DNA from: Ignavibacteria bacterium RIFOXYB12_FULL_35_14
GTDB taxonomy: Bacteria; Bacteroidota; Ignavibacteria; Ignavibacteriales; Ignavibacteriaceae
Direction of reading: 5' to 3'
Assembly (NCBI GenBank): GCA_001803045.1
Contig: MHAR01000012.1
Location: 1-64,000, forward strand
DNA length: 64,000 nt
Program-made: the position numbers and the translations under genes
Shown: piece after piece, positions 43,443-53,174 of the stretch
Position numbering within the stretch: the stretch's first letter is position 1
How the letters are laid out: each line of letters starts with the position of its first letter
The notes under the pieces: model-generated
What the model was told of the DNA's origin: nothing
Database searches by the model: none
The model's input: the letters and a program-made list of their open reading frames with translations, nothing else

Positions 43443-45239
43443 ATGAAAACACAAAAATATTCTGTTAATCAGCATTTAATTGAAACAATCCTTGCCTGGG
43501 TTAAATCCGGTGAAATTGCCATTCCTGAAATTCAGCGGCCTTTTGTTTGGGATACTTCCAAAGTTCGTGATCTTATGGATTCCCTCTACCAAGGTTATCC
43601 TATCGGGTACCTTATTGCATGGAAAAATCCAAACGTTAGATTAAAAGATGGTCATAGTGCTGAAGGTAAAAAAATTCTTATCGATGGACAGCAGCGTGTT
43701 ACAGCTTTAACTGCTGCTATTCTCGGTCAAAAGATTATTAACAAAGAGTATAAAAGAACCAGAATTAAAATTTCTTTTCAGCCTATTGAGGAACGTTTCG
43801 AGGTTTTTAATACTGCAATCGAAAAAGATAGTCACTGGTTTCCCGATATTTCAATTTTATTCCAACCAGAAACAAATCTTTTTACGGTAGTAAATGATTA
43901 CTGCTCTAAAAATCCAGAAGTATCTCAAGAACTCATTTTTAATCGCTTCGATCTGCTCAAAAAATTAATTACGAAACAAATCGGTCTAATTGATCTTGAT
44001 TCCGATCTTGATATTGAAGTAGTAACTGAAATTTTTATTCGTATAAATTCTCAAGGTGTAGTACTAAGTCAGGCCGATTTTGCTATGTCTAAGATCGCTT
44101 CCAATGAACTTTATAATGGTTCGATAATTCGGAAAAGTATAGATTATTTTTGCCACCTTGCAGTTGCACCGGAGTTCTATAATATAATTTCGGAAATTGA
44201 TACTGAATTTTCTGTAAGCGAGTATTTTAAAAAAATGTCTTGGCTTAAAGAAGAGAATGATGATATCTATGATCCCGATTATACTGACCTTCTGCGAGTT
44301 GCATTTACCTCTGAGTTTAATCGCGGTCGTCTTTCTGATTTAGTAAGTCTCCTCTCAGGTAGAAATTTTGAAACAAGAAGTTTTGAAGATGTAATTGCAA
44401 AACAATCTTTTGAAAAACTAGAAAATGGCATCCTAAATTTTATTAATGAAACAAATTTTAAACGATTTGTGATGATCATTCGTGCTGCTGGATTTGTATC
44501 TTCTTCTCTTATTCGTTCTCAAAACGCACTAAATTTCGCTTACATAGTTTACCTCAAACTCAGAGCACTAAACTACAATCAAGCTGAAATTGGAAGCTAC
44601 GTGCGAAGATGGTTTGTTATGTCAGTCCTAACAGGACGCTATTCCGGTTCACCTGAATCCGTATTTGATTTCGATATTAAAAATATTTCCTCCAAACCAT
44701 TCAAAGAGTTTCTACAGAATGTGGAATCAGCAGAACTTTCAGAAGCTTTTTGGGATTTTTCGTTAGTCCAAAGTCTCGACACTTCCGTTTCAAGCAGTCC
44801 ATTTTTCAATGTTTATCTTGCTTCACAAGTTCGATCAAATGATAAGGGGTTTTTATCTCGTGATATTTCTATTGATGATCTTATAACTCATATGGGGGAT
44901 ATTCATCATGTTTTTCCCAAAGAATATCTCAAACGAAATGGTTTAAAAAGATCTAATTACAATCAGATTGCAAACTACGTCTATATGCAATCCGAAATAA
45001 ATATTAAGATTGGTAGCAAATCCCCTAAAGATTATTTTGCTGAGTTACTCAAACAATGTAACGGTTCAAAATTAAAATACGGTTCTATAGATAAATTAGA
45101 AATGTTAGAAAAAAACCTTAAAGAGAATTGTATACCAAAGTCAATCTTTGAAATGGATTTCAATAATTATGAGCAATTTTTGAATGAAAGAAGGAAGCTT
45201 ATCTCAATGAAAATTCGAGACTATTATTTCAATCTATAA
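43443..45239 (+). CDS. GmrSD-type type IV restriction protein (DUF262-DUF1524 fusion)
   Basis: 598-residue fusion of a DUF262 NTPase-like domain and a DUF1524 HNH nuclease domain, the arrangement of GmrSD and BrxU enzymes that cut modified phage DNA. DUF262 motifs are [11 protein letters not shown] (27-37) and DGQQRVTAL (81-89). The HNH-like end has HHVFPKEYL from about residue 488, followed by an Asn-rich segment (NYNQIANYV). The ATG is preferred over a GTG two codons earlier. It lies 80 nt after the restriction-modification gene in the same direction, so the two may be coexpressed: one acts on unmodified, the other on modified DNA. Confidence 0.9.
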   Translation: MKTQKYSVNQHLIETILAWVKSGEIAIPEIQRPFVWDTSKVRDLMDSLYQGYPIGYLIAWKNPNVRLKDGHSAEGKKILIDGQQRVTALTAAILGQKIINKEYKRTRIKISFQPIEERFEVFNTAIEKDSHWFPDISILFQPETNLFTVVNDYCSKNPEVSQELIFNRFDLLKKLITKQIGLIDLDSDLDIEVVTEIFIRINSQGVVLSQADFAMSKIASNELYNGSIIRKSIDYFCHLAVAPEFYNIISEIDTEFSVSEYFKKMSWLKEENDDIYDPDYTDLLRVAFTSEFNRGRLSDLVSLLSGRNFETRSFEDVIAKQSFEKLENGILNFINETNFKRFVMIIRAAGFVSSSLIRSQNALNFAYIVYLKLRALNYNQAEIGSYVRRWFVMSVLTGRYSGSPESVFDFDIKNISSKPFKEFLQNVESAELSEAFWDFSLVQSLDTSVSSSPFFNVYLASQVRSNDKGFLSRDISIDDLITHMGDIHHVFPKEYLKRNGLKRSNYNQIANYVYMQSEINIKIGSKSPKDYFAELLKQCNGSKLKYGSIDKLEMLEKNLKENCIPKSIFEMDFNNYEQFLNERRKLISMKIRDYYFNL

Positions 45240-45293
45240 AATTTCCACTTCAGCGATCTATAAGGGAAAGTTGTATTGACGAGATATTTGAGA

Positions 45294-46076
45294 TTAATTA
45301 TTAAGGGAGTCAATCTTAACCAGCGCTGAGTGTGCCGCATTCTGTTCGGCGCTTTTTTTATTTTTGCCTTTGCCGATGCCGTATTCGACATCGCCAATCA
45401 TAACTTTGATGGTGAAAGTTCGATTATGCTGCGGACCTTCTTCACTGACAACTATGTAAGAGGGATTATCTAACCGGTTTGCTTGTGCATATTCCAAAAG
45501 CTGACTCTTGAAGTTCTCATCAATTAAATAGACACCTTCCTTAGTGTTCGGTTCTATCAAAATGCGCTCAATAAATTCCCTTGCTTCTTTTAATCCGTTA
45601 TCAAGATAAATTGCTCCAATTAGAGCTTCTAAGCCATCAGACAAAATAGTCTTTGCACCGGGAAGAAAAGTATTTTTAACATTATTACTGATGAGAATAA
45701 ACCTCACCAACTTTATTTTTTCAGCAGCTTCGGCAAGGGTCATTTTGTTTACAAGCTTTGCTCTGACCTTTGTGAGAAATCCTTCATCCTTATCGGGAAA
45801 TTCATCAAAAAGATATTCAGCTACAGATAAGCTTAAAACAGAATCACCTAAAAACTCTAAGCGTTCGTTTGATATATCATAATCATTATTTTCTTCAAGA
45901 AATGACCGGTGAGTTAATGCCTGAATGTAGTAAGATTTATTTTTGATTGAACATCCGATTACTTTTTCAAGTTCTGCAAGCTTTTTTGAACTGAAAATTT
46001 GTGAGATTATTTCGGACTTTTTCTTTATTTCTCGCTGTTTGAGCTTTTCAAAGATCCAACTAAGTAAATTGCTCAC
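45294..46076 (-). CDS. rnc: Ribonuclease III
   Basis: 260-residue double-strand-specific RNase for rRNA and mRNA processing. The catalytic signature ERLEFLGDSVLSL is near residue 70-82, with the second acidic motif in DGLEALIGAIYLD; the C-terminal dsRNA-binding domain includes GIGKGKNKKSAEQNAAHSAL. It begins with GTG directly after the TGA of fabF, and AGGA at the end of fabF serves as ribosome site; the overlapping ATG is in another frame. The acpP-fabF-rnc order is widespread in bacteria. Confidence 0.95.
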   Translation of the reverse strand: MSNLLSWIFEKLKQREIKKKSEIISQIFSSKKLAELEKVIGCSIKNKSYYIQALTHRSFLEENNDYDISNERLEFLGDSVLSLSVAEYLFDEFPDKDEGFLTKVRAKLVNKMTLAEAAEKIKLVRFILISNNVKNTFLPGAKTILSDGLEALIGAIYLDNGLKEAREFIERILIEPNTKEGVYLIDENFKSQLLEYAQANRLDNPSYIVVSEEGPQHNRTFTIKVMIGDVEYGIGKGKNKKSAEQNAAHSALVKIDSLNN

Positions 46077-47324
46077 TCATTCCTCAATTTTTTTGAAAAG
46101 AAGAGATGCATTGTGCCCGCCGAATCCAAATGTATTGCTGATAGCACAATTGATTTTTTTCTCGGTCAGCTTATTTGCGCTGTAATTCAGATCGCATTCA
46201 GGATCAGGATTTGTAAGATTGATTGTTGGTGGAACTTTATTGTTAACAAGACTCAGAATCGTAGCAATTGCTTCAACGCCGCCTGCAGCACCAAGGAGAT
46301 GACCTGTCATTGACTTTGTTGAATTTATGACCAACTTATAAGCATGTTCTCCAAAAGCAGATTTGATAGCATTAGTTTCATTAACATCATTATACGGAGT
46401 AGAAGTACCATGAGCATTTATATGATCAACATCTTCAGGTATTACTCCGGCATCTCGCATAGCTTCTTTCATTGATCTATAAGCACCCTCACCGTTAGGT
46501 GCAGGGACAGTGATATGAAAAGCATCGGCTGTCAAACCGATTCCACCAACCTCCGCATAGATTTTCGCACCACGATTAATCGCATGCTGATATTCTTCAA
46601 GTACAATTGTTCCGGCACCTTCACCCATGACAAAACCGCTTCTATCTTTATCAAAAGGACGACATGCTTCTAAGTACCTATCATTCCAAGTTGATAAAGC
46701 TCTCATTGCATTAAATCCACCAATCGCCATTTCTGTTATAGATGCCTCTGAACCTCCACAGATCATTATATCAGCACTTCCTCGCTGAATCAACATATAT
46801 GCATCAGCTATTGCGTGAGAAGATGTAGCACACGCTGAAGTTGTGGCGTAGTTAGGACCTTTTAGCCCAAACCGAATAGATATTTGCCCGGCAGCTATAT
46901 CTGAAATCATCATAGTAACGAAGAAAGGACTAAGCTTTCGGGGAGTTTTTGACTCAAAGTAAATCCAATGCTGCTGTTCGAGGGTTGTCATGCCTCCAAT
47001 TCCGCTTCCGAAAATTACTCCAAATTTTTCCTTATCGATCTTGTCCAAATTTAATCGAGAATCATTCATAGCCATTTCGGATGTCGCCATAGCATACTGG
47101 GTAAAAAGATCCATACGCTTTGCAGCTTTTCGATCCATATAGTTATCGGAATTGAAATTTTTTATTTCTGCGGCAAATTTTGTATCGAAGTTAGTTGTAT
47201 CGAAACGGGTGATTAGTCCAACACCATTTCTCCCCTGTTGAAGACCATTCCAGAAATCGTCCACACCAATACCAATAGAAGTTAATACTCCCAAACCGGT
47301 TACAACTGCTCTTCTTCTTTCCAT
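46077..47324 (-). CDS. fabF: 3-oxoacyl-ACP synthase II (FabF)
   Basis: 415-residue condensing enzyme that elongates acyl-ACP with malonyl-ACP. The catalytic Cys is in TTSACATSSHAIA, the two His residues are in NAHGTSTPYND and STKSMTGHLLGAAG, the order expected for the Cys-His-His triad. The N-terminus RRRAVVTGLGVLTSIG is typical. It is the middle gene of acpP-fabF-rnc and lies 104 nt after acpP. Confidence 0.96.
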   Translation of the reverse strand: MERRRAVVTGLGVLTSIGIGVDDFWNGLQQGRNGVGLITRFDTTNFDTKFAAEIKNFNSDNYMDRKAAKRMDLFTQYAMATSEMAMNDSRLNLDKIDKEKFGVIFGSGIGGMTTLEQQHWIYFESKTPRKLSPFFVTMMISDIAAGQISIRFGLKGPNYATTSACATSSHAIADAYMLIQRGSADIMICGGSEASITEMAIGGFNAMRALSTWNDRYLEACRPFDKDRSGFVMGEGAGTIVLEEYQHAINRGAKIYAEVGGIGLTADAFHITVPAPNGEGAYRSMKEAMRDAGVIPEDVDHINAHGTSTPYNDVNETNAIKSAFGEHAYKLVINSTKSMTGHLLGAAGGVEAIATILSLVNNKVPPTINLTNPDPECDLNYSANKLTEKKINCAISNTFGFGGHNASLLFKKIEE

Positions 47325-47428
47325 ATGTTGATGGTCTAAACCAGGTACAACTTTTCAGTTCACTATGTAAACTTTATCTTCTTCGATAAATTGAAGACAT
47401 GAAGTTAAACTAAAGTTGAAGGGATTTA

Positions 47429-47662
47429 TTATCCTAATTTTTCTTTAAGATATTTAATTGCATCACCAACTGTAGTGATTTTCTCAGCATCTTCATCGGG
47501 GATTGAAACATTGAATGAGCTTTCAAAACCCATTACAAGTTCTACTATATCCAAAGAATCGGCGCCAAGGTCATTTGTAAACGATGCTTCTGGAGTAATT
47601 TGAGAGTCCTCGACTCCTAACTTATCCATAATTATTTCCTTTACTTTTGCTTCAACATCCAT
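47429..47662 (-). CDS. acpP: Acyl carrier protein
   Basis: 77-residue acidic carrier of the growing acyl chain. Ser36 in [12 protein letters not shown] receives the phosphopantetheine arm. The four-helix pattern, [14 protein letters not shown] and length are standard. It lies between fabG and fabF, the usual position. Confidence 0.97.
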   Translation of the reverse strand: MDVEAKVKEIIMDKLGVEDSQITPEASFTNDLGADSLDIVELVMGFESSFNVSIPDEDAEKITTVGDAIKYLKEKLG

Positions 47663-47710
47663 TTTTGCTCCTTTTGTGTTTGTGAATAATGATTTAATAG
47701 AATTACAAAA

Positions 47711-48472
47711 TTACATAGTCATTCCGCCGTCAACGGCGATTACTTGTCCGGTAATATAAGCAGCTTCATCGCTGGATAAAAACCCAACTACCTTAGCAAC
47801 ATCTTCGGGGGTTCCAAGTCTATTTAATGGAATATTATTTAGCAAAGCTTCTCGCTGTTTATCATTCAGCTTTGCTGTCATATGTGTTTCAATGAATCCA
47901 GGTGCAACTGCATTTACAGTTATGCCCCTGGAGGCAACTTCTCTTGCTGTTGATTTCGTAAAACCAATCACTCCGGCTTTCGATGCGGAATAATTGGCTT
48001 GTCCGGCATTTCCAATAATTCCTACTACTGAAGCAATGTTGATTATCCGTCCATATTTTTGCTGAATCATTGGTCTGAGTACAGCTTTGGTGTAATTAAA
48101 TACGCTTTTAAGGTTAATGTTAATTACATCATCGAATTCTTTTTCAGACATTCGGAGTAATAAATTATCACGAGTTATACCTGCATTATTGACTAAAATA
48201 TCAACACCACCCATATTTTTTATGGCCTCGTCAATTGTTGCTTGAGCATCTGCAAATGAAGATGCATCAGCTTTAAATCCATAAATCTTCGTACCTAAAT
48301 TATCAACTTCCTTCTGGATTTCTTCGACACATTCATCACAGCTATTATCAACAAATACTATATCTGAAAATAAAATCCCGGAACAGTTGCGAGCTGCTAA
48401 TTCTTTAACTATTGCTCGACCAATTCCTCTACTTCCACCTGTAACTATAGCTCTTTTACTTTTATTTACCAT
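47711..48472 (-). CDS. fabG: 3-oxoacyl-ACP reductase (FabG)
   Basis: 253-residue short-chain dehydrogenase that reduces 3-oxoacyl-ACP with NADPH. The cofactor loop is TGGSRGIGRAI (11-21), NNAG follows near 95, and the catalytic Ser-Tyr-Lys is in IINIASVVG...NYSASKAG. An extra stretch with DNSCDECVEEIQKE after the second strand is a little longer than in E. coli FabG and carries two Cys. It is next to acpP, 48 nt upstream in transcription order. Confidence 0.95.
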   Translation of the reverse strand: MVNKSKRAIVTGGSRGIGRAIVKELAARNCSGILFSDIVFVDNSCDECVEEIQKEVDNLGTKIYGFKADASSFADAQATIDEAIKNMGGVDILVNNAGITRDNLLLRMSEKEFDDVININLKSVFNYTKAVLRPMIQQKYGRIINIASVVGIIGNAGQANYSASKAGVIGFTKSTAREVASRGITVNAVAPGFIETHMTAKLNDKQREALLNNIPLNRLGTPEDVAKVVGFLSSDEAAYITGQVIAVDGGMTM

Positions 48473-48676
48473 TTATTTTCAAGGATTATGTTAATAATAA
48501 ATTAATTATCGATGACCTAGATCGTACAAAATTTCCTAAAACCGAATTTGTCCCTCTTCGCAGCTGATCTAAAGTCTATTCAAATTTTCAATGAATAATA
48601 TACAACTGCTTGGTTTATTTTTCCACTTTATTTTAGATTTAATATAAAATTAAAAATTAAACAAAATGAACTGATT

Positions 48677-49261
48677 TTAAACCAATTCTTTAGATTGTAA
48701 ACAATTCAAATACTCATCCCGAAATTCTTCCAGCTCAGTAAAACCTTCTTCACCTAAAAAATACTTTAGCTCTTCCTTGCACGAATCGAATATGGTGTTA
48801 TTTTCATCGGGGTTTCTATTACATGAAGCCAATCTATCAATGTGTTCCTCATCTACAGTCAATACGCCTTGATAAATTGTCAATGGGAAAAGCACACAAT
48901 ACATTGGTTTATAACCCCATTTATGCATTCCTTTTGACAATCCTAATCTTTGCAAAGTACAAAGTCCATGTTTATCAAGGAAAGTACATTTATCGTTAAT
49001 GATATTTGTTCCAATGGCAATTCCTGATTCAAAATCATCATCCTTTTCAGGAGCTTCAAACCATTCGTCCACGTTTTTGGTTTGGCTGTCATCCATCATT
49101 CCAATTATTTCATCTTTAACAGATAAAATTTTCTCATGCTCTTTATAATCTGCATACACACCATAGTTGCAGCATTCACCACCGATACACCTGCAGGTAA
49201 ACTTGAAAGTGAAAATCAACGGATCTATCTTTATTCCATTAATCGTTTTGAAATTTTCCAT
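48677..49261 (-). CDS. DUF3109 family Cys-rich protein
   Basis: 194-residue protein of the DUF3109 family, function unknown. Clustered cysteines near the N-terminus (TCRCIGGECCNYG) and two more groups (CTFLDKHGLC, MYCVLF, LASCNRN) suggest a bound metal or iron-sulfur centre, as in the YkgJ-type zinc/iron family. It is encoded 2 nt after fabD and before the gap to fabG, so it is probably cotranscribed with lipid synthesis genes; a link to that pathway is only by position. Confidence 0.85.
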   Translation of the reverse strand: MENFKTINGIKIDPLIFTFKFTCRCIGGECCNYGVYADYKEHEKILSVKDEIIGMMDDSQTKNVDEWFEAPEKDDDFESGIAIGTNIINDKCTFLDKHGLCTLQRLGLSKGMHKWGYKPMYCVLFPLTIYQGVLTVDEEHIDRLASCNRNPDENNTIFDSCKEELKYFLGEEGFTELEEFRDEYLNCLQSKELV

Positions 49262-49263
49262 AA

Positions 49264-50178
49264 TTAAAGGTACTTCTCCACATCTGAATATTTATCAATA
49301 CATACACATTTAACTTGAGGATTTATTCGTTTAACTAATCCTTGCAATACTTTTCCTGGACCAATTTCAAAGAATTCTTCAATGCCATCAGCAATCAGGT
49401 TTTGAATTGTTTCTTCCCACTTTACCGGTGCTGTAACTTGCTCGAACAGTAAATTTTTAACTTCTTCTTTTTTGGTGACCGGTTTTGCTGTTACATTTGC
49501 GTAAACAGGAAAACGAGCATCGTAAATCGGAGTTTTATCCAATGCTTCTTTAAGCTTATCTTTTGCTGTCTGCATAAGCGGTGAATGAAAAGCACCGCTG
49601 ACAACAAGTTCCTTAACTAATTTAGCACCTTTTGCTTTACAAAGTTCCATTGCTTTTCTAACACCGTTAACTGAACCGGAAATTACAATTTGATCGGTTG
49701 AATTAAAATTCGCTGGCTGAACTATTCCTTCTGCAGAAGCTTCAGAGCATGATTCCGAAACGATCTCTTTAGATAAACCGATAATTGCAGCCATGGTTCC
49801 TTGATTAACAATTCCTGCGTGCTGCATCGCCTTACCCCGCTCTCTTACGAGTTTAATAGCATCATAAAATTGAATTGAACCTGCAGTAACTAATGCAGAA
49901 TATTCACCTAAAGAATGGCCTGCTGCCGCTGAAGGTGCTATGGTTCTAATCAGTAAAGCGAGAATTACTGAATGAAGAAATATTGCCGGTTGCGTGAATT
50001 CAGTTTGTTTTAGCTGATCTAAAGGACCACTAAATAAAATGTATGACAGATTAATTCCTAACGCATCGTCAGCAGTTTTTATCATTTCTTTTGCCTCGGC
50101 AGAATTATCGTACAGGTCTTTTGCCATGCCAACATACTGTGAACCCTGTCCGGGAAATAAAAATGCTATCTTTGTCAT
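49264..50178 (-). CDS. fabD: Malonyl-CoA:ACP transacylase (FabD)
   Basis: 304-residue enzyme that moves malonyl from CoA to ACP. LFPGQGSQYVGM at the start, the nucleophile Ser in AAGHSLGEYSAL, and the catalytic His in VSGAFHSPLM are all in place. It follows fabH by 36 nt in transcription order. Confidence 0.96.
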   Translation of the reverse strand: MTKIAFLFPGQGSQYVGMAKDLYDNSAEAKEMIKTADDALGINLSYILFSGPLDQLKQTEFTQPAIFLHSVILALLIRTIAPSAAAGHSLGEYSALVTAGSIQFYDAIKLVRERGKAMQHAGIVNQGTMAAIIGLSKEIVSESCSEASAEGIVQPANFNSTDQIVISGSVNGVRKAMELCKAKGAKLVKELVVSGAFHSPLMQTAKDKLKEALDKTPIYDARFPVYANVTAKPVTKKEEVKNLLFEQVTAPVKWEETIQNLIADGIEEFFEIGPGKVLQGLVKRINPQVKCVCIDKYSDVEKYL

Positions 50179-50214
50179 AAAACTTAATTAATCTATGATT
50201 TCAGTTTTATTGAA

Positions 50215-51219
50215 TTAATCTATAGCCCAAACAAGATATGAAGCACCCCATGTGTATCCTGCCCCGAAAGCCGATAAAATTATTTTATCGCCCTTTTTAA
50301 TTTTTCCCTCACGATAATATTCTACTAAGCATGAAGGAATCGTAGCTGCGGTTGTATTACCATATTTTTGAATATTTATCATCACCTTGTCTTTTGAAAT
50401 ACCCATTCTCTCGGCAGTCGCATCGATTATTCTCAAGTTGGCTTGATGCGGAACCAAGTATGCGATATCCTCAGGATTAAGATTATTTTTTTGCATAATC
50501 TCATACGAAACATCTGCCATACCTTTTACAGCAACTTTAAACACTGCTTTTCCATCTTGGTAAATTACGTGCATATTATTATCAACTGTTTTATGTGTCG
50601 AGGGATAGAGACTGCCGCCGCCTTTCATGTACAAAGCTTCTCTGCCGGAACCATCCACGCGCAAAATAGAATCTTGAAGTCCGTAATTCAAATCTTCAGT
50701 TGGTTCTAGTAACACTACTGCTGCACCATCACCAAATAAAATACAATTGTTCCTATTTTTATAATCAGTTATTGCTGTCATTTTATCAGCACCAATTACC
50801 AAAACTTTTTTTGCTCGACCGCTTTCTATCAACGCACAACCAGTATGATAAGCAAAAAGAAATCCGGAACACGCTGCGGAATAATCAAATCCCCACGCAT
50901 TTTTTGCTCCGATATTCTCTTGAACTAAACAGGCAGTTGCTGGGAAAAACATATCGGGAGTAACTGTTGCAACAATTATAACGTCAATTTCTTCTGGTGA
51001 TAAATTTTTAGATCTTAGCAAATCCTCTGCCGCCTTGGTTGCAAGATCGCTTGTTGCACCATTTTCAAGCATTCGTCGTTCTACGATCCCTGTTCTGGTT
51101 CTTATCCATTCATCTGTTGTATCTACAATTTTTTCAAAGTAGGCATTATCAAGTACCTTATCGGGGAAGTACATTCCTAATCCGGTAATGATAGCATTAT
51201 ATTTTTTATGCTTTGTCAT
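50215..51219 (-). CDS. fabH: 3-oxoacyl-ACP synthase III (FabH)
   Basis: 334-residue enzyme that starts fatty acid synthesis from acetyl-CoA or branched acyl-CoA and malonyl-ACP. The triad is Cys in DYSAACSGFLF, His in VPHQANLRI and Asn in YGNTTAATIP. It lies 11 nt after plsX in the same operon. Acyl-CoA preference (straight or branched) cannot be read here. Confidence 0.96.
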   Translation of the reverse strand: MTKHKKYNAIITGLGMYFPDKVLDNAYFEKIVDTTDEWIRTRTGIVERRMLENGATSDLATKAAEDLLRSKNLSPEEIDVIIVATVTPDMFFPATACLVQENIGAKNAWGFDYSAACSGFLFAYHTGCALIESGRAKKVLVIGADKMTAITDYKNRNNCILFGDGAAVVLLEPTEDLNYGLQDSILRVDGSGREALYMKGGGSLYPSTHKTVDNNMHVIYQDGKAVFKVAVKGMADVSYEIMQKNNLNPEDIAYLVPHQANLRIIDATAERMGISKDKVMINIQKYGNTTAATIPSCLVEYYREGKIKKGDKIILSAFGAGYTWGASYLVWAID

Positions 51220-51230
51220 TTAATTTCTTT

Positions 51231-52256
51231 TTAAGCTATTATGTTTGCGTATTCTTTAAGTGATTCTTCAATCTTTTGATTTAAGTTTTTCTTATACATG
51301 TCGTATGCGCGAAAAACCATATTCTTAATTGCCTTAGGAGTGCTTGAGCCATGCCCGATAATGCTTATTCCATTTATTCCTAATAAAGGAACGCCGCCAT
51401 GTTCCTGGTAATCCAAATCTTTAAGAGCTCTTTTTAAAGTTCCTTTGAATAATCCGATTTTAATTTTATCAATAAAATTTTTCTCTGCAGTTTTTTTAAG
51501 TAAATGTTTTAACAGTTTTGGAACTGATTCGCCAAATTTCAACAAAATATTTCCGATAAATCCATCACAAACTACCACATCAACTTTTCCCGTTAGTATA
51601 TCTCTTCCCTCCACGTTTCCAACAAAATTCAGCTTAGATTCCTTTAGTAACTTATATGCGGCAGTGGTTACTTCATTTCCTTTACTTTCCTCTTCGCCCA
51701 TACTTAAAATTCCGACTTGAGGATTTGAAACACCGCCCAACTCTCTTGCATAAATAGTTCCCATCACAGCATACTCAAAAAGGTGATTGGGCTTTGCATC
51801 TTTACCTGCACCAACATCAAACAAAAAACAAGTTCCATGCACATTTGGAATCTCAGCTCCAATGGTTGGTCGCCCTACATTTGGCAATCTTCCCATTATT
51901 AAGGTTGAAGCTGCCATCATTGCTCCGGTATTTCCTGCACTCACAAAAGCATGGGCTTTCTTCTCCTTAACATATCTCGCACCTACCACAATCGAGGAAT
52001 TTAGTTTTTTCTTTATTGCCTCGGTTGGAGTATCGCCCATCTCTATAATTTCTTCTGCACTAATGATCCTGGAATTATCGAAACTAAGATTCTTATCCAC
52101 CAATACTTTCATTATTTCTTTTTCTTTTCCAACTAAAAAAAGATCGAATCCCGGATTCTTCCTTTCGGCATCAATAGCACCAACAATTGCATTTTGAGGT
52201 GCATAATCACCTCCCATTGCATCAACAATAATTTTACAACGATCAGAATTATCCAT
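51231..52256 (-). CDS. plsX: Phosphate acyltransferase PlsX
   Basis: 341-residue enzyme making acyl-phosphate from acyl-ACP for phospholipid synthesis. The family segments VDAMGGDYAPQNAIVGA, SAGNTGAMMAAS, FLFDVGAGKDAKP and EHGGVPLLGINGISIIGHGSS are clear. It follows rpmF by 17 nt, the classical rpmF-plsX-fabH order. Confidence 0.96.
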   Translation of the reverse strand: MDNSDRCKIIVDAMGGDYAPQNAIVGAIDAERKNPGFDLFLVGKEKEIMKVLVDKNLSFDNSRIISAEEIIEMGDTPTEAIKKKLNSSIVVGARYVKEKKAHAFVSAGNTGAMMAASTLIMGRLPNVGRPTIGAEIPNVHGTCFLFDVGAGKDAKPNHLFEYAVMGTIYARELGGVSNPQVGILSMGEEESKGNEVTTAAYKLLKESKLNFVGNVEGRDILTGKVDVVVCDGFIGNILLKFGESVPKLLKHLLKKTAEKNFIDKIKIGLFKGTLKRALKDLDYQEHGGVPLLGINGISIIGHGSSTPKAIKNMVFRAYDMYKKNLNQKIEESLKEYANIIA

Positions 52257-52273
52257 TTATGGGGAGAAAGGAT

Positions 52274-52453
52274 TTAGCTTTTTGGTATAAACATCGATTT
52301 TTCGTTATAGTAACCGCAGGAAGGGCAAGCACGATGAGTCATTTTAACTTCGCCACAGTTTGCACATACTCCCAGGGCTGGTGAATGAGCTTTATAGTGA
52401 GTTCTTCGCTTAGCTGTTCTGCTCTTTGACATTCGTCGTTTTGGATTTGGCAT
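52274..52453 (-). CDS. rpmF: 50S ribosomal protein L32
   Basis: 59-residue ribosomal protein. It begins MPNPKRRMSKSRTAKRR, has the zinc-type cysteines Cys30, Cys33, Cys43 and Cys46 (CANC and CPSC), and ends EKSMFIPKS. AGGAAT lies just before the ATG. Its place between yceD and plsX is conserved across bacteria, which confirms the call. Confidence 0.97.
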   Translation of the reverse strand: MPNPKRRMSKSRTAKRRTHYKAHSPALGVCANCGEVKMTHRACPSCGYYNEKSMFIPKS

Positions 52454-52467
52454 TTTATTCCTATTAT

Positions 52468-52977
52468 TTAATTAGTATCAATTTTGTTTTTCAAATCTTG
52501 TAACGGCAGCCATCGCGGGTCAACCTCATGGTTTTTACAGTCGCAGCTGCCTTCATTTAAATTTTTTCCGCATTCGGGACACAATCCCTTACAATCATCT
52601 TTACATAATTTTTTCATTGGTACAGCAAGCAAAGCATAATCATGAATATCATCATCTAAAACTATTTCTGATGCATCTGCAGGTAAATAAGTCACATTAA
52701 GAGATTCATTATCTTCATCGGGATTACTGCCGAATAAATAGACTGTCTGGTACTTAGCTTTTAAGTTTGTATCGAAATCAGAAATACATCTATCGCATTC
52801 AAAGTGAGCATTTAACTGTAGTTCCGTCTCTAAAACAATTTGATTATGTAATTTTTGAAGACTTAAATTAATGTGTACTCTGTCAAAGAATGGTTCCTCT
52901 AAACCAACACTTTCAATCGGTTCATCTAATTTATAGAGATGAGTTCCCTCTTTGAGGTTATTTATCTTAATTAACAT
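52468..52977 (-). CDS. yceD: DUF177 protein (YceD, 23S rRNA accumulation family)
   Basis: 169-residue YceD protein, implicated in 23S rRNA accumulation and always found next to rpmF. The C-terminal CKDDCKGLCPECGKNLNEG segment and the final DPRWLPLQDL are family features. MLIKINNLKEG is the expected N-terminus, so I place the start here, not at the upstream ATG 45 codons away. It is the first gene of the rpmF-plsX-fab operon. Confidence 0.92.
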   Translation of the reverse strand: MLIKINNLKEGTHLYKLDEPIESVGLEEPFFDRVHINLSLQKLHNQIVLETELQLNAHFECDRCISDFDTNLKAKYQTVYLFGSNPDEDNESLNVTYLPADASEIVLDDDIHDYALLAVPMKKLCKDDCKGLCPECGKNLNEGSCDCKNHEVDPRWLPLQDLKNKIDTN

Positions 52978-53174
52978 CAAAAATTCCAAAAAACGTTGCG
53001 AAATATAGAGTTTCTGTCTCTGAGAATCAACCTTCCAATAAATCAATAGTTTGTGTAAAAATTGTAAGTTCCCGCATGACAATTTTAATTTGCTTACACA
53101 ATATGATAACAATATTCAAGAATTTGTTGTGATTAACATAACCGTTTTTCTCTCCAAAATAAAAATCTCTTAAA

